A stretch of 64,000 bases of DNA from Dromiciops gliroides (GCF_019393635.1 NC_057863.1:870501-934500); one strand, 5' to 3'. Positions 44,335 to 56,959 are shown, numbered from the stretch's first letter. The notes: generated by a model from the letters alone, not told the origin. Translations and numbers: made by a program.

Positions 44335-44935
44335 GATGGTCAAAGATAGAAAGAGGGGAGGGAAAGAATAGGCAGCTGCCTAGTCTCGGCCCCAACATAG
44401 GTGAAGGGCATGATCTAGAGGAAGACCCAGCAAAGGAGACACAGAAGTAGAGGTCAGAAAGGAAGGAGGAGAAGCAGGAGAGCCTCGAGAGAAGAAAATA
44501 TCCAGGAGGAGAGAGTGACCCACAGTGTGAAAGGGCCAACAGGTCTGGGAGAATGAAGATTGCGAAAATCCCATTGCATTTGGCAACTGACTTTGGAGAG
44601 AGCAGTTTCAAACACTCATGTCAGAAGGCACATTCTAAGGAATTAAAAGGAGAGGGAGAGGAAAGGCAGTGGAGATACCTACTAGAGAGACTTTTTCAAG
44701 GGGGCTTCTGCCCACAAAGGACAGACAAGATATAGGACAATAGTTAGAGGGGATGGAAAGATTCGAGAGAGGGTTTTATCAGGATGGGGGATGCTCAGGA
44801 ATCTCTGGGCAGCAGAGAGGGAGAGACAAAGTGAGGATGACAGGAGGCAATCTGGTGGAGGAGATGGGATGGTGTGGGGTCACTTCAACAAGTAGAGGGT
44901 GAGAAGTAAGGTGTGAGAAGTGAGGCCACTAGAGC
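44335..44935 (-). mobile_element. LINE-2-like fragment, antisense
   Basis: Shares 'cagcaaaggaga...aggaggagaagcaggagag' and 'gagagggttttatcaggatg' with the 7.0-9.8 kb antisense L2. Confidence 0.6.
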
Positions 44936-45098
44936 TTATGCTGAGGCCTCAAGGGATATGATTGAGTGTCCTTCCTGGTGGATTCAGTCTCAACAGAACT
45001 GTTGGTCTTGCTGACCCACTTTGTCTCCCTGTGCTAACAGGCAATACTAAGACCTGTCTGTCTATGCATCTTCAGCTGTGATAAACTAGGGATAAGGG

Positions 45099-45250
45099 GC
45101 AGCTAAGTGGCACAGTGGATAGAGCACCAGCCCTGGAGTCAGGAGTACCTGAGTTCAAATCCGGCCTCAGACACTTAATACTTACTAGCTGTGTGACCCT
45201 GGGCAAGTCATTTAACCCCAATTGCCTCACTAAAAAAATAAAAATAATAA
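45099..45250 (+). mobile_element. WSINE1/MAR1-type SINE
   Basis: Complete; flanked by AAACTAGGGATAAG on both sides (45083 and 45249 areas). Confidence 0.93.
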
Positions 45251-45285
45251 ACTAGGGATAAGGTAGTCTGCCTCTAACTCTAGCT

Positions 45286-45520
45286 TCTTTCTTCCTTCCT
45301 TCCTTCTTTCCTTCCTTCCTTCTTTCCTCCCTCCCTCCCTCCCTCCCTCCCTTCCTTCCTTCCTTCCTTCCTTTCTTTTTTGGTGGGGCAATGAGGGTTA
45401 AGTGACTTGTCCAGAGTTACACAGCTAATAAGTGTCAAGTGTCTGAGGTTAGATTTGAATTCAGGTCCTCCTGAATCCAGGGCCAGAGCTTTATCCATTG
45501 CACCACCTAGTTGCCCCCTA
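45286..45520 (-). mobile_element. WSINE1/MAR1-type SINE, antisense, with (TTCC)n tail
   Basis: SINE body 45378-45520 is preceded by about 90 bases of (TTCC)n/(TCCC)n. The flanks TAACTCTAGCTTCT (45274) and TAACTCCAGCTTCT (45519) enclose both parts, so the simple repeat grew out of the SINE tail. It forms an inverted pair with the SINE at 45099. Confidence 0.92.
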
Positions 45521-46480
45521 ACTCCAGCTTCTAATCCTCCAGGGCCAGGGAAACTCAAGTTTTTCTGGAGACTGGCCTTATGCATATGCCCCCTTATGAT
45601 GAGAGACAAGTCAGTCACTTAACTTTTCAAGGACCTTTCCCTTGAGAGCCTGAATGAGGACCAAATAAGACCTGGAGTTTTTCCCTCAGGGCCCTCCCCC
45701 AGTGGGCTCTGGGCTGGGGTTACAAATAACAAAAGGCCACTTTTTTAAAGATGAAGACAACATTCATGGGAAGGGAAGGACTCACTAACCACTGAGGTCC
45801 CTGGTCTTTGGCAGCCGGACACTGTGACTCCTCCCCCATCTTGTAGCTGGTTCACTGGTTGGAGAACCCCAGTTTAGAGCTTTTCATTGTTTAACGTCCT
45901 CTTAGTATCCCACCTTCAGAGAGGGCAAGGACCCTCTGCCGAAACCAGGCTTTGAACAGGCCTCCCCATGGCTGTACTGGCCCACAGAAGGAGGGTTAGC
46001 CAGCCTCTCTCATCTTGGAGGCCCATGGTTAAAAACGATGATTGTGGGACTTCCTGTGACCAGAGGAGGCAGCCACTACTCTGCCTAGAAATGAGGGCCC
46101 AGGAAAATTGTCCCACACTCATAACTGGGGGTGGGGGAGTACAAAGCCCAGGGCACTCCAGGCCTGTGCAGTGCCTTCTCCGCCTCCCCCCTCCCCAGGC
46201 TTTTACATATTCTAAACAGAGCCCTGATCGTGAATAAACTGCATTAGGAGACAACAATACACCATGGGAGGCTGGAGAGCATAGTTCTCCCAGATGATCA
46301 GGAAAACCCGAGATGTGGGTGAGTTCTTATTCCAGTCAGTCCTATAATGTGCTGCCAAATTTTCTTAAACATAGACCTAGCCATGTGCCTTTCCTATTCA
46401 ACCAATCCCAACCAGTCTATGTGGCTTGTAGGATCAAATATACAATCCATGTTTACAGGGCTTTGCTGAAGCCAGCTAGA
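45521..46480. other. Intergenic, nothing assignable
   Basis: No coding exon, RNA gene or clear repeat recognised. Confidence 0.4.
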
Positions 46481-46484
46481 ACTG

Positions 46485-46730
46485 TTTGGTTGGTTGAGGG
46501 AGCCAATTGTTAAATGTTCAGTGTGATCACTTATACCTTGGGAGACAATAAACCCCACAAATCAAAATTGAATGTATTGTTTTGCTGATTGCCTAGACTT
46601 AAGAAAGTGTTGGAGAAAATTTTAATTATACAAGTTAAACTATAAAGTGTCATTTTTTTTTCTAAAGAGCTGGTTGTTAAACATTTAAATGCATACCACT
46701 ACCTATTTATCCTTTAAAGCTCTTCCCAGC
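46485..46730 (+). repeat. Unclassified interspersed repeat, copy 1
   Basis: Starts 'attgttaaatgttcagtgtg' and ends 'agagctggttgttaaacatt'. The same start, middle ('gacttaagaaagtgttggag') and end recur at 62650-63335. I cannot name the family; it could be an old LTR or DNA transposon. Confidence 0.6.
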
Positions 46731-46899
46731 TGGCCCAAAGCTGTCTCACTCACTGGGCATTTGTTACTCTCCCTCCTGCACTGGGCCATCCAACCCAAAT
46801 GGTCCCTGTGTCCCTCATTCGCAATATTCCTTCCATCCTTCATTCCTCCATTCTCTTACTCCCTTGCCTATCCGTGAACTCATCAAATCATTCTGGAGT

Positions 46900-47660
46900 G
46901 CCTGCTGCGTACTTAGAGTACACAGGCAAGGGCCTGGGGATTATACAAAAAGAAAGACTGCTCTCATGGAGTGTCTACTCTAGAAGAGGAGAAGAAACAT
47001 GTTGTGCTCATTCCAAAGGCTGTGTAAGGGAGGCATTACCTCAGACGTCTCTTGGTAGGTGGGTCACCTTTGGGCTAGCTTGGAATGGTGGCAAGTGGAG
47101 CTGAGACACGGGGCTAGGAGAGGGCATTGAAGTAGAAGAATAAACAAGACACCCAAGATTCCAGTTCAAGTTCAGGCTCTGGCCTTTGCTAGCTCCATCA
47201 CCTGGGCTTGAAAACCGCCCAGGGCCAAGCAGAACCAGGCTGAGCCCTCCCACTGGGACAATCATCTCGTCAGATGCCAGAAGCTGGAAGTGTGCCCTTC
47301 ATCAGGGCTCATGGCTAAAAATGGACAGTAGGGGGCAGCAGGTGCCCAAGCAGAGGTTTCACTGGGCAATCCGAGAAGGTCGTGGCCGGCCAAGGGGGCA
47401 GGTGCCAACCGGTCAGTGGCTCCAGTGTCCTCTGGCTGCAGCTTAGATCACACATGTAGATTTGGGAGGAACCTTAGGGGCCCTGCAGTCCAATTCCCCT
47501 TTTTACACATGGGGAAGCTGTGGTCCACATAGAGGAAATTACTTGCCATGGGTCACGGATGAAAAATAGCAGTGAGACTTCAGACCCAGGGCCTCTCTTT
47601 CCATATTCTGCTGGCCACCTTGATGAAGCCCCCGGGAATCCTCCAAAGAGTCGGGCCTGT
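46900..47660. other. Intergenic, with a MIR-like remnant
   Basis: About 47450-47560 ('cttaggggccctgcagtcca' then 'gaggaaattacttgccatgg') looks like a MIR/THER-type remnant. No exon recognised. Confidence 0.4.
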
Positions 47661-47664
47661 GATG

Positions 47665-48172
47665 CCCATCAGTTGGGCAAGGGCTAAACAAGCTGTGGTA
47701 TATGAGTGTAATGGAATATTCTTGTGCCCTAAGAAATGACAAGCAGGGCGATTTCAGAAAGGCCTGGAAAGACTTGTACGAACTGATGTAGAGTGAAGTG
47801 AGCAGAACCAGGGGAATGTTGTGCACAGTGACAGTCATATTGTTGGATGAAGAACTGGGAATGACTTCACTATTCTCAGTAATGCAGTGGTCCAAGGCAA
47901 TCCCAAAGGACTGGTGAGGAAACAGACTGTCCACCTCCAAAGAAAGAGCTGATATTGATGGACAGACTGAAGCAGGCTACTTTTCACTTTCATTCTTTCA
48001 TTTTTTCCTTTTATTCAAGTGTTCTTACACAAAGTGACTAATATGGAAATATTTTACACAATTGCACATGTATAACCTATATCTGCTTACCACCTCAAGG
48101 GGAGGGGAGGAAAGGCAGGAGAGATCTAATTTGGAACTCAAAACTCGAAATAAAAAATGTTTATTACAACTT
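47665..48172 (+). mobile_element. Marsupial L1 3' end
   Basis: 5'-truncated copy beginning in the ORF2 C-terminus ('gggctaaacaagctgtggta') and ending 'aaaaaatgtttattacaact'. Confidence 0.85.
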
Positions 48173-48179
48173 TTAAAAA

Positions 48180-50316
48180 TCAAAATAACAAAAGAGTAGG
48201 CCTTGCTTTAGTGGCAAGGGGCTGCCTGTGGCCCTGGCCTACCACAGTGCTCTTCCTCTGCTGATGAGGGTGCCAGGAAGGGTCACCCCAAAAGTGGTTT
48301 CTCTCCTTTGCCTTTGATCCTGAGCTCAAGTATAACATTTCTCTCTTGTTGGGTGGCCTGCTCTCTCCTGGGGCTGTTTCACTGCTTGGTGCTTCGGGGA
48401 TGGACGTTGTTTCTGTTCTTTGTTCTTGGATGGAGAGTAGAGTCCAGGCTGATGGCCCTGAGTGACTGTGCTGGGACTTCAAGTCTCTATTGTTCCAGAG
48501 CCTCAGGCCAGAGGGGGGCGGGCTCTGTGACAGTCTGCTTCCAGTACAGTAAATCATAGAGAAGAGCAGAGAAGAGAAGATGGGTTATGTGATATTTATA
48601 ACGAGCCAGGACAAAGTCGGCAGTTTTTCCTTCTAGCTCTATAATTATAACTCGAGACCAGGCTGATCACAGTCATCACTGGTTGGACTGATGGTTAGGA
48701 CAGAGGTAATTAAAGGCTGAGCTCTTCACTGGGATTCTATTTTGGAAGGGAGTGCTGAGCAGGTAAGCTGCCTTTCCAAACCCAGCTTGTTCCCAAAGCT
48801 TCCCAAGAGTCTCAACGTGAGAGGGCAGAGCTGCTGACACAGCCCACAGAGCAGCCACAGTCACAGGTGAGGAGGCAGTTCCTGTGGCTTTTCTGAGAGC
48901 GAGACCCTGAGCTTTCTGGCTCTAAGTCTGCACTTGTGGTTGCACGGGAGGGGCCTGGAATGTCGGCTTGATCCAATGTGAGCCAAGGGGCTAAACATGC
49001 TGCCAGCTCTGCCGCGTGTTAGCCTCTCACACACAGTGTCCCCCCCCCCCCCCTGCCCCCAAGCCCTGCTCAAAATGCTTCAAGCCCAGGCGAGTAGGAC
49101 CCTGCCCAGACAGACTCAGAGAAAGGCTCTATTCTCAGCCTGGACATCAGCAGCCGCTGAGACCAGGTGGGGAAGGGGGGGTGGGCTGGGGCCCCAGTGC
49201 AATCCCTCCTCACCTAATCCTGGAATCCTGAAGCTTTCTGGCACAGATTCATTTGAAGAACACCATCCCTTCATCCCAAGAGCTCTGGACAGATATGTCG
49301 AAGGGGGCTTCTGAGGTTTCTGGATGCTGGGACATACCATGTAGAGCAGCTCAATCCCTCCCTGAGAGCTTGGGGAAGCCATTTAGACCCAGCCCCACCC
49401 GCTAGGCTTCTGGGAGGGGGTTGGACCCCCAGTAGATGAAGTGGTGTGACTGATCCAACAAAGCCACTAGCACTTTTAGTACCCTGACTTGGGACCTTCT
49501 CAGGGAGGGGATATGACTTACCCACCAATTCCTGGAAAGACTGGCTGATGCCCCTGGGAAAAGTCAGCTCATACTGAAGTCGCTAGGGTAGCCCTACCCT
49601 TTCCACCCCTGGGTTCATTCATCAGCGAGCCCGGGGCAGAGGCAGAGTCCAAGTGATCCAGAGTGAGAGGAAGCATTTTAGTCTAGCTTGCCCAGCACAG
49701 CTCCTCAACAAAGATCAAGAAAGTCACAGCGAATCATTTTTCAAGGCCAGGGTAGGTTAGGGAGACAGACAAAGAGGTCTGTCGACCCTGTAGACAGGGA
49801 TCTGTCCAGGAGCATGCATAGTAGAAGGGGGCATTCCAGTAGCCAGAGACTGAAAGAAGGCTGAGACAGGGCAGCAGAACAGCAAGAGATCCCAAGGATT
49901 CTGAATAAGTTCTGGATGCAGGAATTGGGCTGAATGGCAGCTCTTTTATCTGTCATTCATGTCCAGGTCACAGATCCAGAGCAGATAGAAGCAGTGGAGA
50001 ACATGAGCCCTATCTACAAGTAGGCAAGGAACAAATGAGTCTGGGAGCAAACAGCATTGTGGGGCTCTGAGCCCAGGATCAGAGCAGCAATGACTCAGTT
50101 TGGCTTTTAGCTCAGCACCTAAGCCTGCAGTGAGAGAACCAGGGCAAGGGTTCTAGATCCAAGGGACATTCAGTCTCTGGACCTACAGAACATCCCAGCA
50201 AGCTAAGAGTGGATAAGTCCACCAACTAAGGACAAGACAACAGACACAAACCTAGATCATGAACTGGCAGATCTCAGACCAGGGAGGCAGTGAGCAGACC
50301 TCTCCCCATATCACAT
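48180..50316. other. Intergenic, nothing assignable
   Basis: A 125-codon minus-strand frame at 48180-48557 has no recognisable motif, no splice support and no homology I know. The rest shows no gene. Confidence 0.35.
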
Positions 50317-50779
50317 TGTGGTAAAATATGAAAGTTTTTAACAGTCGGTTAGGATAACTGAAAGACGCCAGTTTTTCAAGGACCACCCTTTTGGGGAGGA
50401 GATGAACAGTCCGCCTGCTGCGCATGTCAGACTGCCTGCCGGGTTTTTGACTTCTGGGGTGGAGAGAACGGGAGTAGGCCTTTTTGCCTGCTTGGCGGGA
50501 CTCCTGACGGCGCGGCACAGACGGTCTCTCTCTCTCCAAAGGTGGCCTTTTCGGTTTGGTGAGTTTTTATAAGGAATATAGACTAAGCCTAGACTTAAGA
50601 CGATTTGTATTGTATTTCTATTTTCCTATCCTTCTAATCAACATCACCTTGTAACTACCATACAATAAAGGCTCTATCTAGAAAACCAGAAGCTTCTTCC
50701 ATTTACTAGTCTGGGAGATAAATTAGGGAAAAGTTAAGTAGGGGAGATTTATGATCTAATATCCAATTTTATTCTCACA
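50317..50779 (+). mobile_element. Solo LTR fossil, gammaretrovirus/ERV1-like
   Basis: A 463-base segment from TGTGGTAAAATATG to TTATTCTCACA with a TATA-like 'tttttataagg' and a downstream AATAAAGG. The flanking four bases ACAT/ATAT are an imperfect duplication. No internal genes. It abuts the 5' side of the L1 that follows. Confidence 0.6.
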
Positions 50780-51056
50780 ATATCTTTTAAGGAGCACTGA
50801 AAGCTTCCACACCCCCAGACTGAGCTGTGAAAGAAGCAAGACACAAAAGGACAGCTCAGGACAGACATTTCCAGAGGTGAGCAGAGCCCAGCCCTAACAT
50901 AAAGTCCAAGTCAAGAAGTAGGCTGGAAAAATGAGCAAGTAAACAAACAAACAAAAAATAAAATAACTCAATCATAAAGAGCTACTGTGGTATCAGAAAG
51001 CTCAAGACAAAAAAAATTTTAAAAAGAGGAAGAAAATGACTTGAAAACATCTAAGA

Positions 51057-51831
51057 CATCCCCCAAAAGAGAAAAAGACCTATTTGGGTTTTGGGGGTTT
51101 CTTGGTGGGGCAACGAGGGTTGAGTGACTTGCCCAGGGTCACACAGCTAGTAAGTGCCAAGTGTCTGAGGCTGGATTTGAACTCAGGTCCTCCTGAATCT
51201 TGGGCTGGTACTTTATCCACTGTACCACCTAGCTGCCCCAAAAAAGACCTATTTCTACAAAAATATTTAGAACAGCTTTTTGTGTGGTGGCTAAGAATTG
51301 GAAATCAAAGGAATGCCCATCAATTAGGGAATGGTTAAACAAGCTGTGGTATATGTTGGTGATGGAATATTATTGTGCTATAAGAAATAAGAAGCAGGAT
51401 GATTTCAGAAAGGCCTGGAAAGACTTGTATGAACTGATGTATAGTGAAGTGAGCAGAACCAAGAGAACATTGTGCACAGTGACAACAATATTGTTTGATA
51501 AAGAACTATGCATCACTTAACTATTCTCAGCAATACAATGATCCAAGACAATCCCAAAGAACTATTGATGAAACATCCTATCCACCTCCAAAAAAAAGAA
51601 CTGATATTGATGGAACCCAGACTGAAGCAGGCTATTTTTCACTTTCTTTTTTTTCTTTTATTCAAGTTTTCTTGTACAAAATGACTAATATAGGAATGTT
51701 TAACATAATCACACATATATATCCCATATCTGATTGCTTACTGCCTCAGGGAGTGGATAGGGAAGTAAGGGAAGGAGGGATAAAAATTGGAACTCAAAAC
51801 TCTAAATAAAAATGTTTATTACAAGAAAAAA
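51057..51831 (+). mobile_element. L1 3' end nested inside the older L1
   Basis: 5'-truncated L1 (open frame KSKECPSIREWLNKLWYMLV...VSRTKRTLCTVT) with its 3' UTR and A-tail. Flanked by AAAACATCTAAGA at 51044-51056 and 51832-51844, a perfect 13-bp target-site duplication. It carries a SINE of its own. Confidence 0.9.
51089..51238 (-). mobile_element. WSINE1/MAR1-type SINE, antisense, inside the nested L1
   Basis: Complete; AAAAAGACCTATTT lies on both sides, the target-site duplication. Third level of nesting. Confidence 0.92.
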
Positions 51832-53281
51832 AAAACATCTAAGAGCCAAACCTCAAAGAAAAATGCAGCTTGGACACAAGCCCAACAAGAATTTCAGGAA
51901 GAGCTAAAGAAAGCTCTTCCCCCCCCCCCAAAAAAAAAGAAAGAGTCAAAAATAATTTTAAAACCAAAGGAAAGCTTTGGAGGAAAAACATGAAAAGAGA
52001 ATGAAGAGCTTAGAACAAGAGGCACAACACTATGCCCCAAAAAACAACTCCCTGAAAATTAGACTTGACCAAAGAGACTCCAGAAGACATCAAGAAATGT
52101 CCAAACAAAGTTAAAAGACTAGAAAAAAGTGTAAGAAAATGCAATATATATTATAGCAAAAAAACTGACCTGGAAAACAGAATGAGGAAAGAGAGTTTAA
52201 AAATTATTAGACTACCTGAAAATCATGCCTCTTCTGCCAAAAAATTAAAAATAAAAGAGCCTAGACATCATATTTTTAAAAAATCTTTGAACCAGAGAAT
52301 AAAGTAGAAATCAAAAGAATCCACTGATCACTGGATCACCTCCTGAAAGCAACCCCCAAATTCCCCGGAATAAAATAGCCAAAAAATATGGAGCTCCAAA
52401 GTCAAAGTAAAAATATTGCAAGCAGTCAGAAAGAAAGAATTCAAGTCCCAAGGAACCACAGTCACAATAACACAAGATTTAGCAGCCACAACTAGGATGG
52501 GGCACTCTGGAAGATAAAAGAGCTAGGCATAAAACCAAGAATAACTTGCCCAGCAAAACTAAGTATAATCCTATGGGGGTCAGGGTCAGGGTCAGGGTAG
52601 AAAGAAAATGACGTTGATTAAAAGAGATAAACATAGAAACTACAGTTTGCTAAAAGGTACCATAGACAATGAATTAACATCAATACTAAACATATAAGCA
52701 CAAAGTTTCATAATGTATAAATCCATAAAGGAAAAGTTAAATGAATAACAGGGAGGAAGTGATAGTAAAACTACAATAATAGGGGACCTCAATTCACCTC
52801 TCTCAGAAACAGGTAAGTAACCAAAAATAAGCAAGCAAAAAATTTTAAATACCTGAATGGAATTTTAGAATAGTTAGATGTGATAGATCTCTGGAGAATA
52901 TTAAATGGAAATTGAAAGGAATATGCCTATTTTACAAATGTGTATAGCACAGCTTACAAAAATTTACCATGAATTAGGGCGCAGAAACCTCACAATCAAA
53001 TGCTGAAAAGTAGAAATATTAAATGTACCCTTTATCAAACACAAGACCAAAAAAATTATATTAAATAAAGAAAATTTGAAGAAAAAGTTAACAATTAATT
53101 GGAAAGTAACATAATCATAAAGAATGGGTGGATTAAAGAACAAATTATATAAATAATAGCTTCACTAAAAATAATGACAACAATAAAATAACATATCAAA
53201 ATTTGTGGGATACAGCTAAGTCAGTACCTAGGGGAAATTTTACATCTCTAAATGTTTATATTACTAAAAGAGAGAAAGAGC

Positions 53282-53830
53282 TGTGGGGACTAATTTTTAA
53301 TTGGGGAGTGTTAGCTAAGCAGCTCGCCACAATATTGGGGCAAGGAAGGAGACTGGCAGCCTCCCTCAAAACAGAACAGGATTTATTTTAACAAGAATGA
53401 ACTTAAAAAAAACCAAAAACACAAACAGGATCAGTAGGATCAAGGGAAAGGAAATAAAAGGGGGAAAGGGAAATTATACAACCTGAAAAAATACCACCAC
53501 CCAGGAATCAGTTGAGAATACACAGCAGAGCTCCTGTCGCCTTCCAGCTTCCAGCTAGAATGGCGAATTCTCCTCCCCAATCCCAGAAAACCCCACACAG
53601 CCCCCAGCCAATTGGATGGCCGCTCTGACAGTCACATGACTGCCCTCACTAGGCTTCCAATCATTATAATTTTGCCAGGCCTATGTAGGTGTCAGTTAGT
53701 GGTGATGATGTGAGGTGCCAGTGCCATGGCAACGGCTACAACCAGTCGGTGGAGCACCATGCGGTTTGTGGAGCCCCAGACCAGTGCATGCCGAGGCATA
53801 AAAACCTCAAATAACAATTAATTCTTTACA
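53282..53830 (-). mobile_element. Solo LTR fossil, ERV1-like, in the decayed L1
   Basis: A 549-base segment bounded by TGTGGGG...TTTACA with flanking 4-bp GAGC duplications (53278-53281, 53831-53834), as ERV1-class elements make. On the minus strand it has an AATAAA near its 3' end. No internal genes. Younger than the L1 it sits in. Confidence 0.75.
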
Positions 53831-54024
53831 GAGCAAATCAATAATTGGGCATGCAACTAAAAAAAATTACAAAACCAAAAAATAACAAAATCCCTAATTT
53901 AACAACAAAATGAACTGACAATATTGAAAGGGGAAAAAACCCTATTGAATTAATCGATAAAAGTAAGAGAGGTTTTTAGAACAATAACAATTAATTAGAC
54001 AAACCATTGGTTTTTGTAGTAATT

Positions 54025-54178
54025 TTTTTTGGGGGGGGGGGGGCAGGACAATGAGGGTTAAGTGACTTGCCCAGGGTCACACAGTTAGTAAGTGTCAAGT
54101 GTCTGAGGCCGGATTTGAACTCAGGTCTTCCTGAATCCAGGGCCGGTGCTTTTTCCACTGCACCACCTAGTTGCCTCT
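54025..54178 (-). mobile_element. WSINE1/MAR1-type SINE, antisense
   Basis: Complete copy with a poly-T/poly-G start. Its 5' end faces the SINE at 54208 across 29 bases. Confidence 0.92.
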
Positions 54179-54207
54179 ATTCTTTCTTTTAAAAAATAAT
54201 CAAATTA

Positions 54208-54366
54208 GGGGGCAGCTAGGTGGCACAGTGGATAGAGCACCGGCCCTGGATTCAGGAGGACCTGAGTTCAAATCCGGCCTCAGACCCTTGACACTTACTA
54301 ACTGTGCGACCCTGGGCAAGTCACTTAACCCCAATTGCCTTACCAAAAAAAAAAAAAGAAAGAAAG
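54208..54366 (+). mobile_element. WSINE1/MAR1-type SINE
   Basis: Complete copy, very close to consensus, with an A-rich tail. Confidence 0.94.
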
Positions 54367-55024
54367 AATAAAACTAAATTACTAAAAATTAAAAAGATGA
54401 ATTCACAATCAATGAAGATGAAATAAAAGCAATAATTTGGAGCTATTTTGCCCAACAATATATCAACAAAACTGGCAATTGAAATGAAGTGGATGAATAC
54501 TTACAAAAAATATAAATTGCCCAGATAAACAGAACAAGAAATAGAATACTTAAATAGCCCTATCTTATGAAAAGAAATTGGACAGGTCATAAATTAGTTC
54601 CCTAAGGAAAAAAGGGACTAGATCTATTGCAAAGTAATTCTACCAAACATTTAAAGAATAATTAATTCCAATACTCCATAAACTGTTTGAAGAGAAGACA
54701 TTCTACCAAAATCCCTCTATGAGACAAATATGATATTGATACCTAAATCAAGTAGAATCAAAATAGAGAAAGAAAACTATAGATCAACATCCTTTATGAA
54801 TATTGAAGTAAAAAATTTCAATAAAATATTAGCAAAATGACAAGAAAACATCACAAAGATTCTATGCCAAGGCCAAATTATATTTATATAGGAATGCAGG
54901 GCTGGTTGAATATTTGGAAAAGTATAACTATAATTGACCTTAAAAACAAAAACAACATCAATCAATAAAGAAAAAACTTTTCGATAAAAATGCAACACTC
55001 ATTACTGCTAAAACAATAACAACC

Positions 55025-55165
55025 AGGGGGCAGCTAGGTGGCGCAGTGGATAAAGCACCAGCCCTGGATTCAGGAGGACTTGAGTTCAAATCCGGCCTCA
55101 AACACTTGACACTTACTAGCTGTGTGACCCTGAGTAAGTCACTTTACCCCCAATGCCCCGAAAAA
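55025..55165 (+). mobile_element. WSINE1/MAR1-type SINE
   Basis: Complete copy; AACAATAACAACC precedes it and AACAACAACAACA-type sequence follows. Confidence 0.93.
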
Positions 55166-55899
55166 AAAAACAACACAAAAAAACAACAACAACAACAAAA
55201 TGAAACTATAACAACTAGAAAGCATGGAATAATTAGAGCTTTCCTTCAAATGATAAGTAGTATTTATCTAAAACCGAGAGCAAGCATTAGCTATAATGGA
55301 GATAAGCTAGAAACTTTTCCAATAGGATTCCATTCAATGTAGTGCCAGTTCTAACAATAAGACAAAAAAAAAAGAAATCAAAGGAATATGCATAGGCAAA
55401 GAGGAAACACAATTATTACTTTTGCAGATAATATAATTAATGCTTTACTTAAAGAATCCTGGAGAGCCAACTAAAAAAGTTAGTGAAACAATTAACAACC
55501 TCAGCAAAGTTGCAAGACATAAAACAAATCCACAGACATTGTCGGTGTTTCTACATATTCCCAACAAAATCCAACAGGAAGAGAGAAAGAGAAATTCTAT
55601 TTAAAATAACTACAGGCAGTATAAAATATTTGGGAGTCTACCTGCCAAGATAGGCATGGGAACTACATGAACCTGATTACAAAAGCTCTTTACATATATA
55701 AAGACAGACCTAAATAATAGGCCAAATATTAATTACTCATGGTAGGCCAAACTAATACTCTGAAAATGACAATACTACTAAATTAATTAACTTATTCTGT
55801 GCCACACGGGCTCATAAGCAATATTGTTTAGAAGCCACAGCCACTCAAGGTTACCCCAGAACCCAGAGGGGAATAGTAGAGACCCAGTTTGCCAGTACA

Positions 55900-56240
55900 A
55901 CTGGGAGGTTGGGAAGGAAAGACCAGAGTATGTGTTCTACCACACTAACCTAATTTTGTTTCTTGACAGGATTACTAAATTGGCACATGAGAGGAATTCT
56001 GTGTTCATCATTTACTTAGGTTTTAGTAAAGCTTTTAATCAAGTGTCTGATACTGTTCTCATGGAGAAGATAAAGAAATACGGATTAGATGAGAACACAG
56101 TCAGATGGTTTCAGAACTGGTTGCTCTGATTTTCCCAAAGGGAATATGAAAGGAGTCTACAGATTATAGGCCAGTGAGGCAATGACCATCTAGGTAAGGA
56201 GGTAGTGATTGCGGAGAGAAGTCAGGGAAGATGAGACATT
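55900..56240 (+). mobile_element. CR1/L3-type LINE reverse-transcriptase fragment
   Basis: The frame at 55824-56129 ends FIIYLGFSKAFNQVSDTVLM then EKIKKYGLDENTVRWFQNWL. This is the YLDFSKAFDxVxHxxL...WxxNWL block of CR1-clade reverse transcriptases. Short and old. Confidence 0.75.
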
Positions 56241-56425
56241 ATTTCCTTTTTAAAATAAAGTTACTAAATTGGAAATATTATATAGATAAGAGTTTGTCCA
56301 CATTTAGCTAAGTATTTAATAATATGTTTCATGCTATTCATATGGAATGGAGAGAAGTGGATAGGTCTGTGGTACAATTAGGCAGATTTGGCTCTAATTG
56401 AGCGTCTGCATAAATGATTTGATGC

Positions 56426-56570
56426 TGGGGCAGCTAGGGGGCGCAGTGGATAGAGCACCAGCCCTGGATTCAGGAGGACTAAGTTCAAATCCAGCCTCAG
56501 ACACTTGACACTTACTAGCTGTGTGACCCTGGGCAAGTCACTTAACCCCCATTGCCTCACAAAAACAAAC
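56426..56570 (+). mobile_element. WSINE1/MAR1-type SINE
   Basis: Complete; AAATGATTTGATGC before and AAATGATTTGACGC after form the target-site duplication. Confidence 0.93.
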
Positions 56571-56959
56571 AAATGATTTGACGCCAACTTGGAAAGAGGC
56601 TGCGCATGGAGGATCCCCGGCATTTGTACTGGGCTTTGTGCTGTTGGACATTTTGACCAATGGCTTAATGGATTGAGCTCCCATTTCATATGGTTGTCCC
56701 ACTGTTAGCTAGAAGTGACCAGTGACCCAGTTTGATTTAACAAGGTCAACCATTTGAGAAACAGAGAATGGGAAAATACCAGTGATAGCCAGCAGAGGGG
56801 GTCAGGGCTCATCAAGTCTCCGTAATTCTAAACTCTTTCTCCTGAAGGGGTGTGGGAGCCCAGGAACCAGAGAGGAGGGCTTGAGCTGTCAGCCTCCGTG
56901 AACAACGGGTTCTGGATTTTGAAAGGAGGAGGAAGTCCAAGGACAGGCCAATAACCTCC

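Larger units (their letters stand above)
50780..55800 (+). mobile_element. Decayed near-full-span L1 with nested insertions
   Basis: Order in plus sense: 5' region (50780-51056), coiled-coil ORF1-like part (about 51845-52320), ORF2 endonuclease end (52780-53060, e.g. 'gtgatagatctctggagaat'), ORF2 central part (53090-53280 and 53835-54020), RT region (54360-55020, e.g. 'gaaaactatagatcaacatc') and further ORF2 to about 55800. AT-rich, full of stops and small deletions, so dead. It is interrupted by an L1 3' end, a solo LTR and four SINEs (one of them inside that L1 3' end). Confidence 0.75.

Noticed and set aside
48180-48557. 125-codon minus-strand frame next to an L1 end
   Set aside because: No recognisable domain, no upstream exon or promoter, and it begins in L1 tail sequence.
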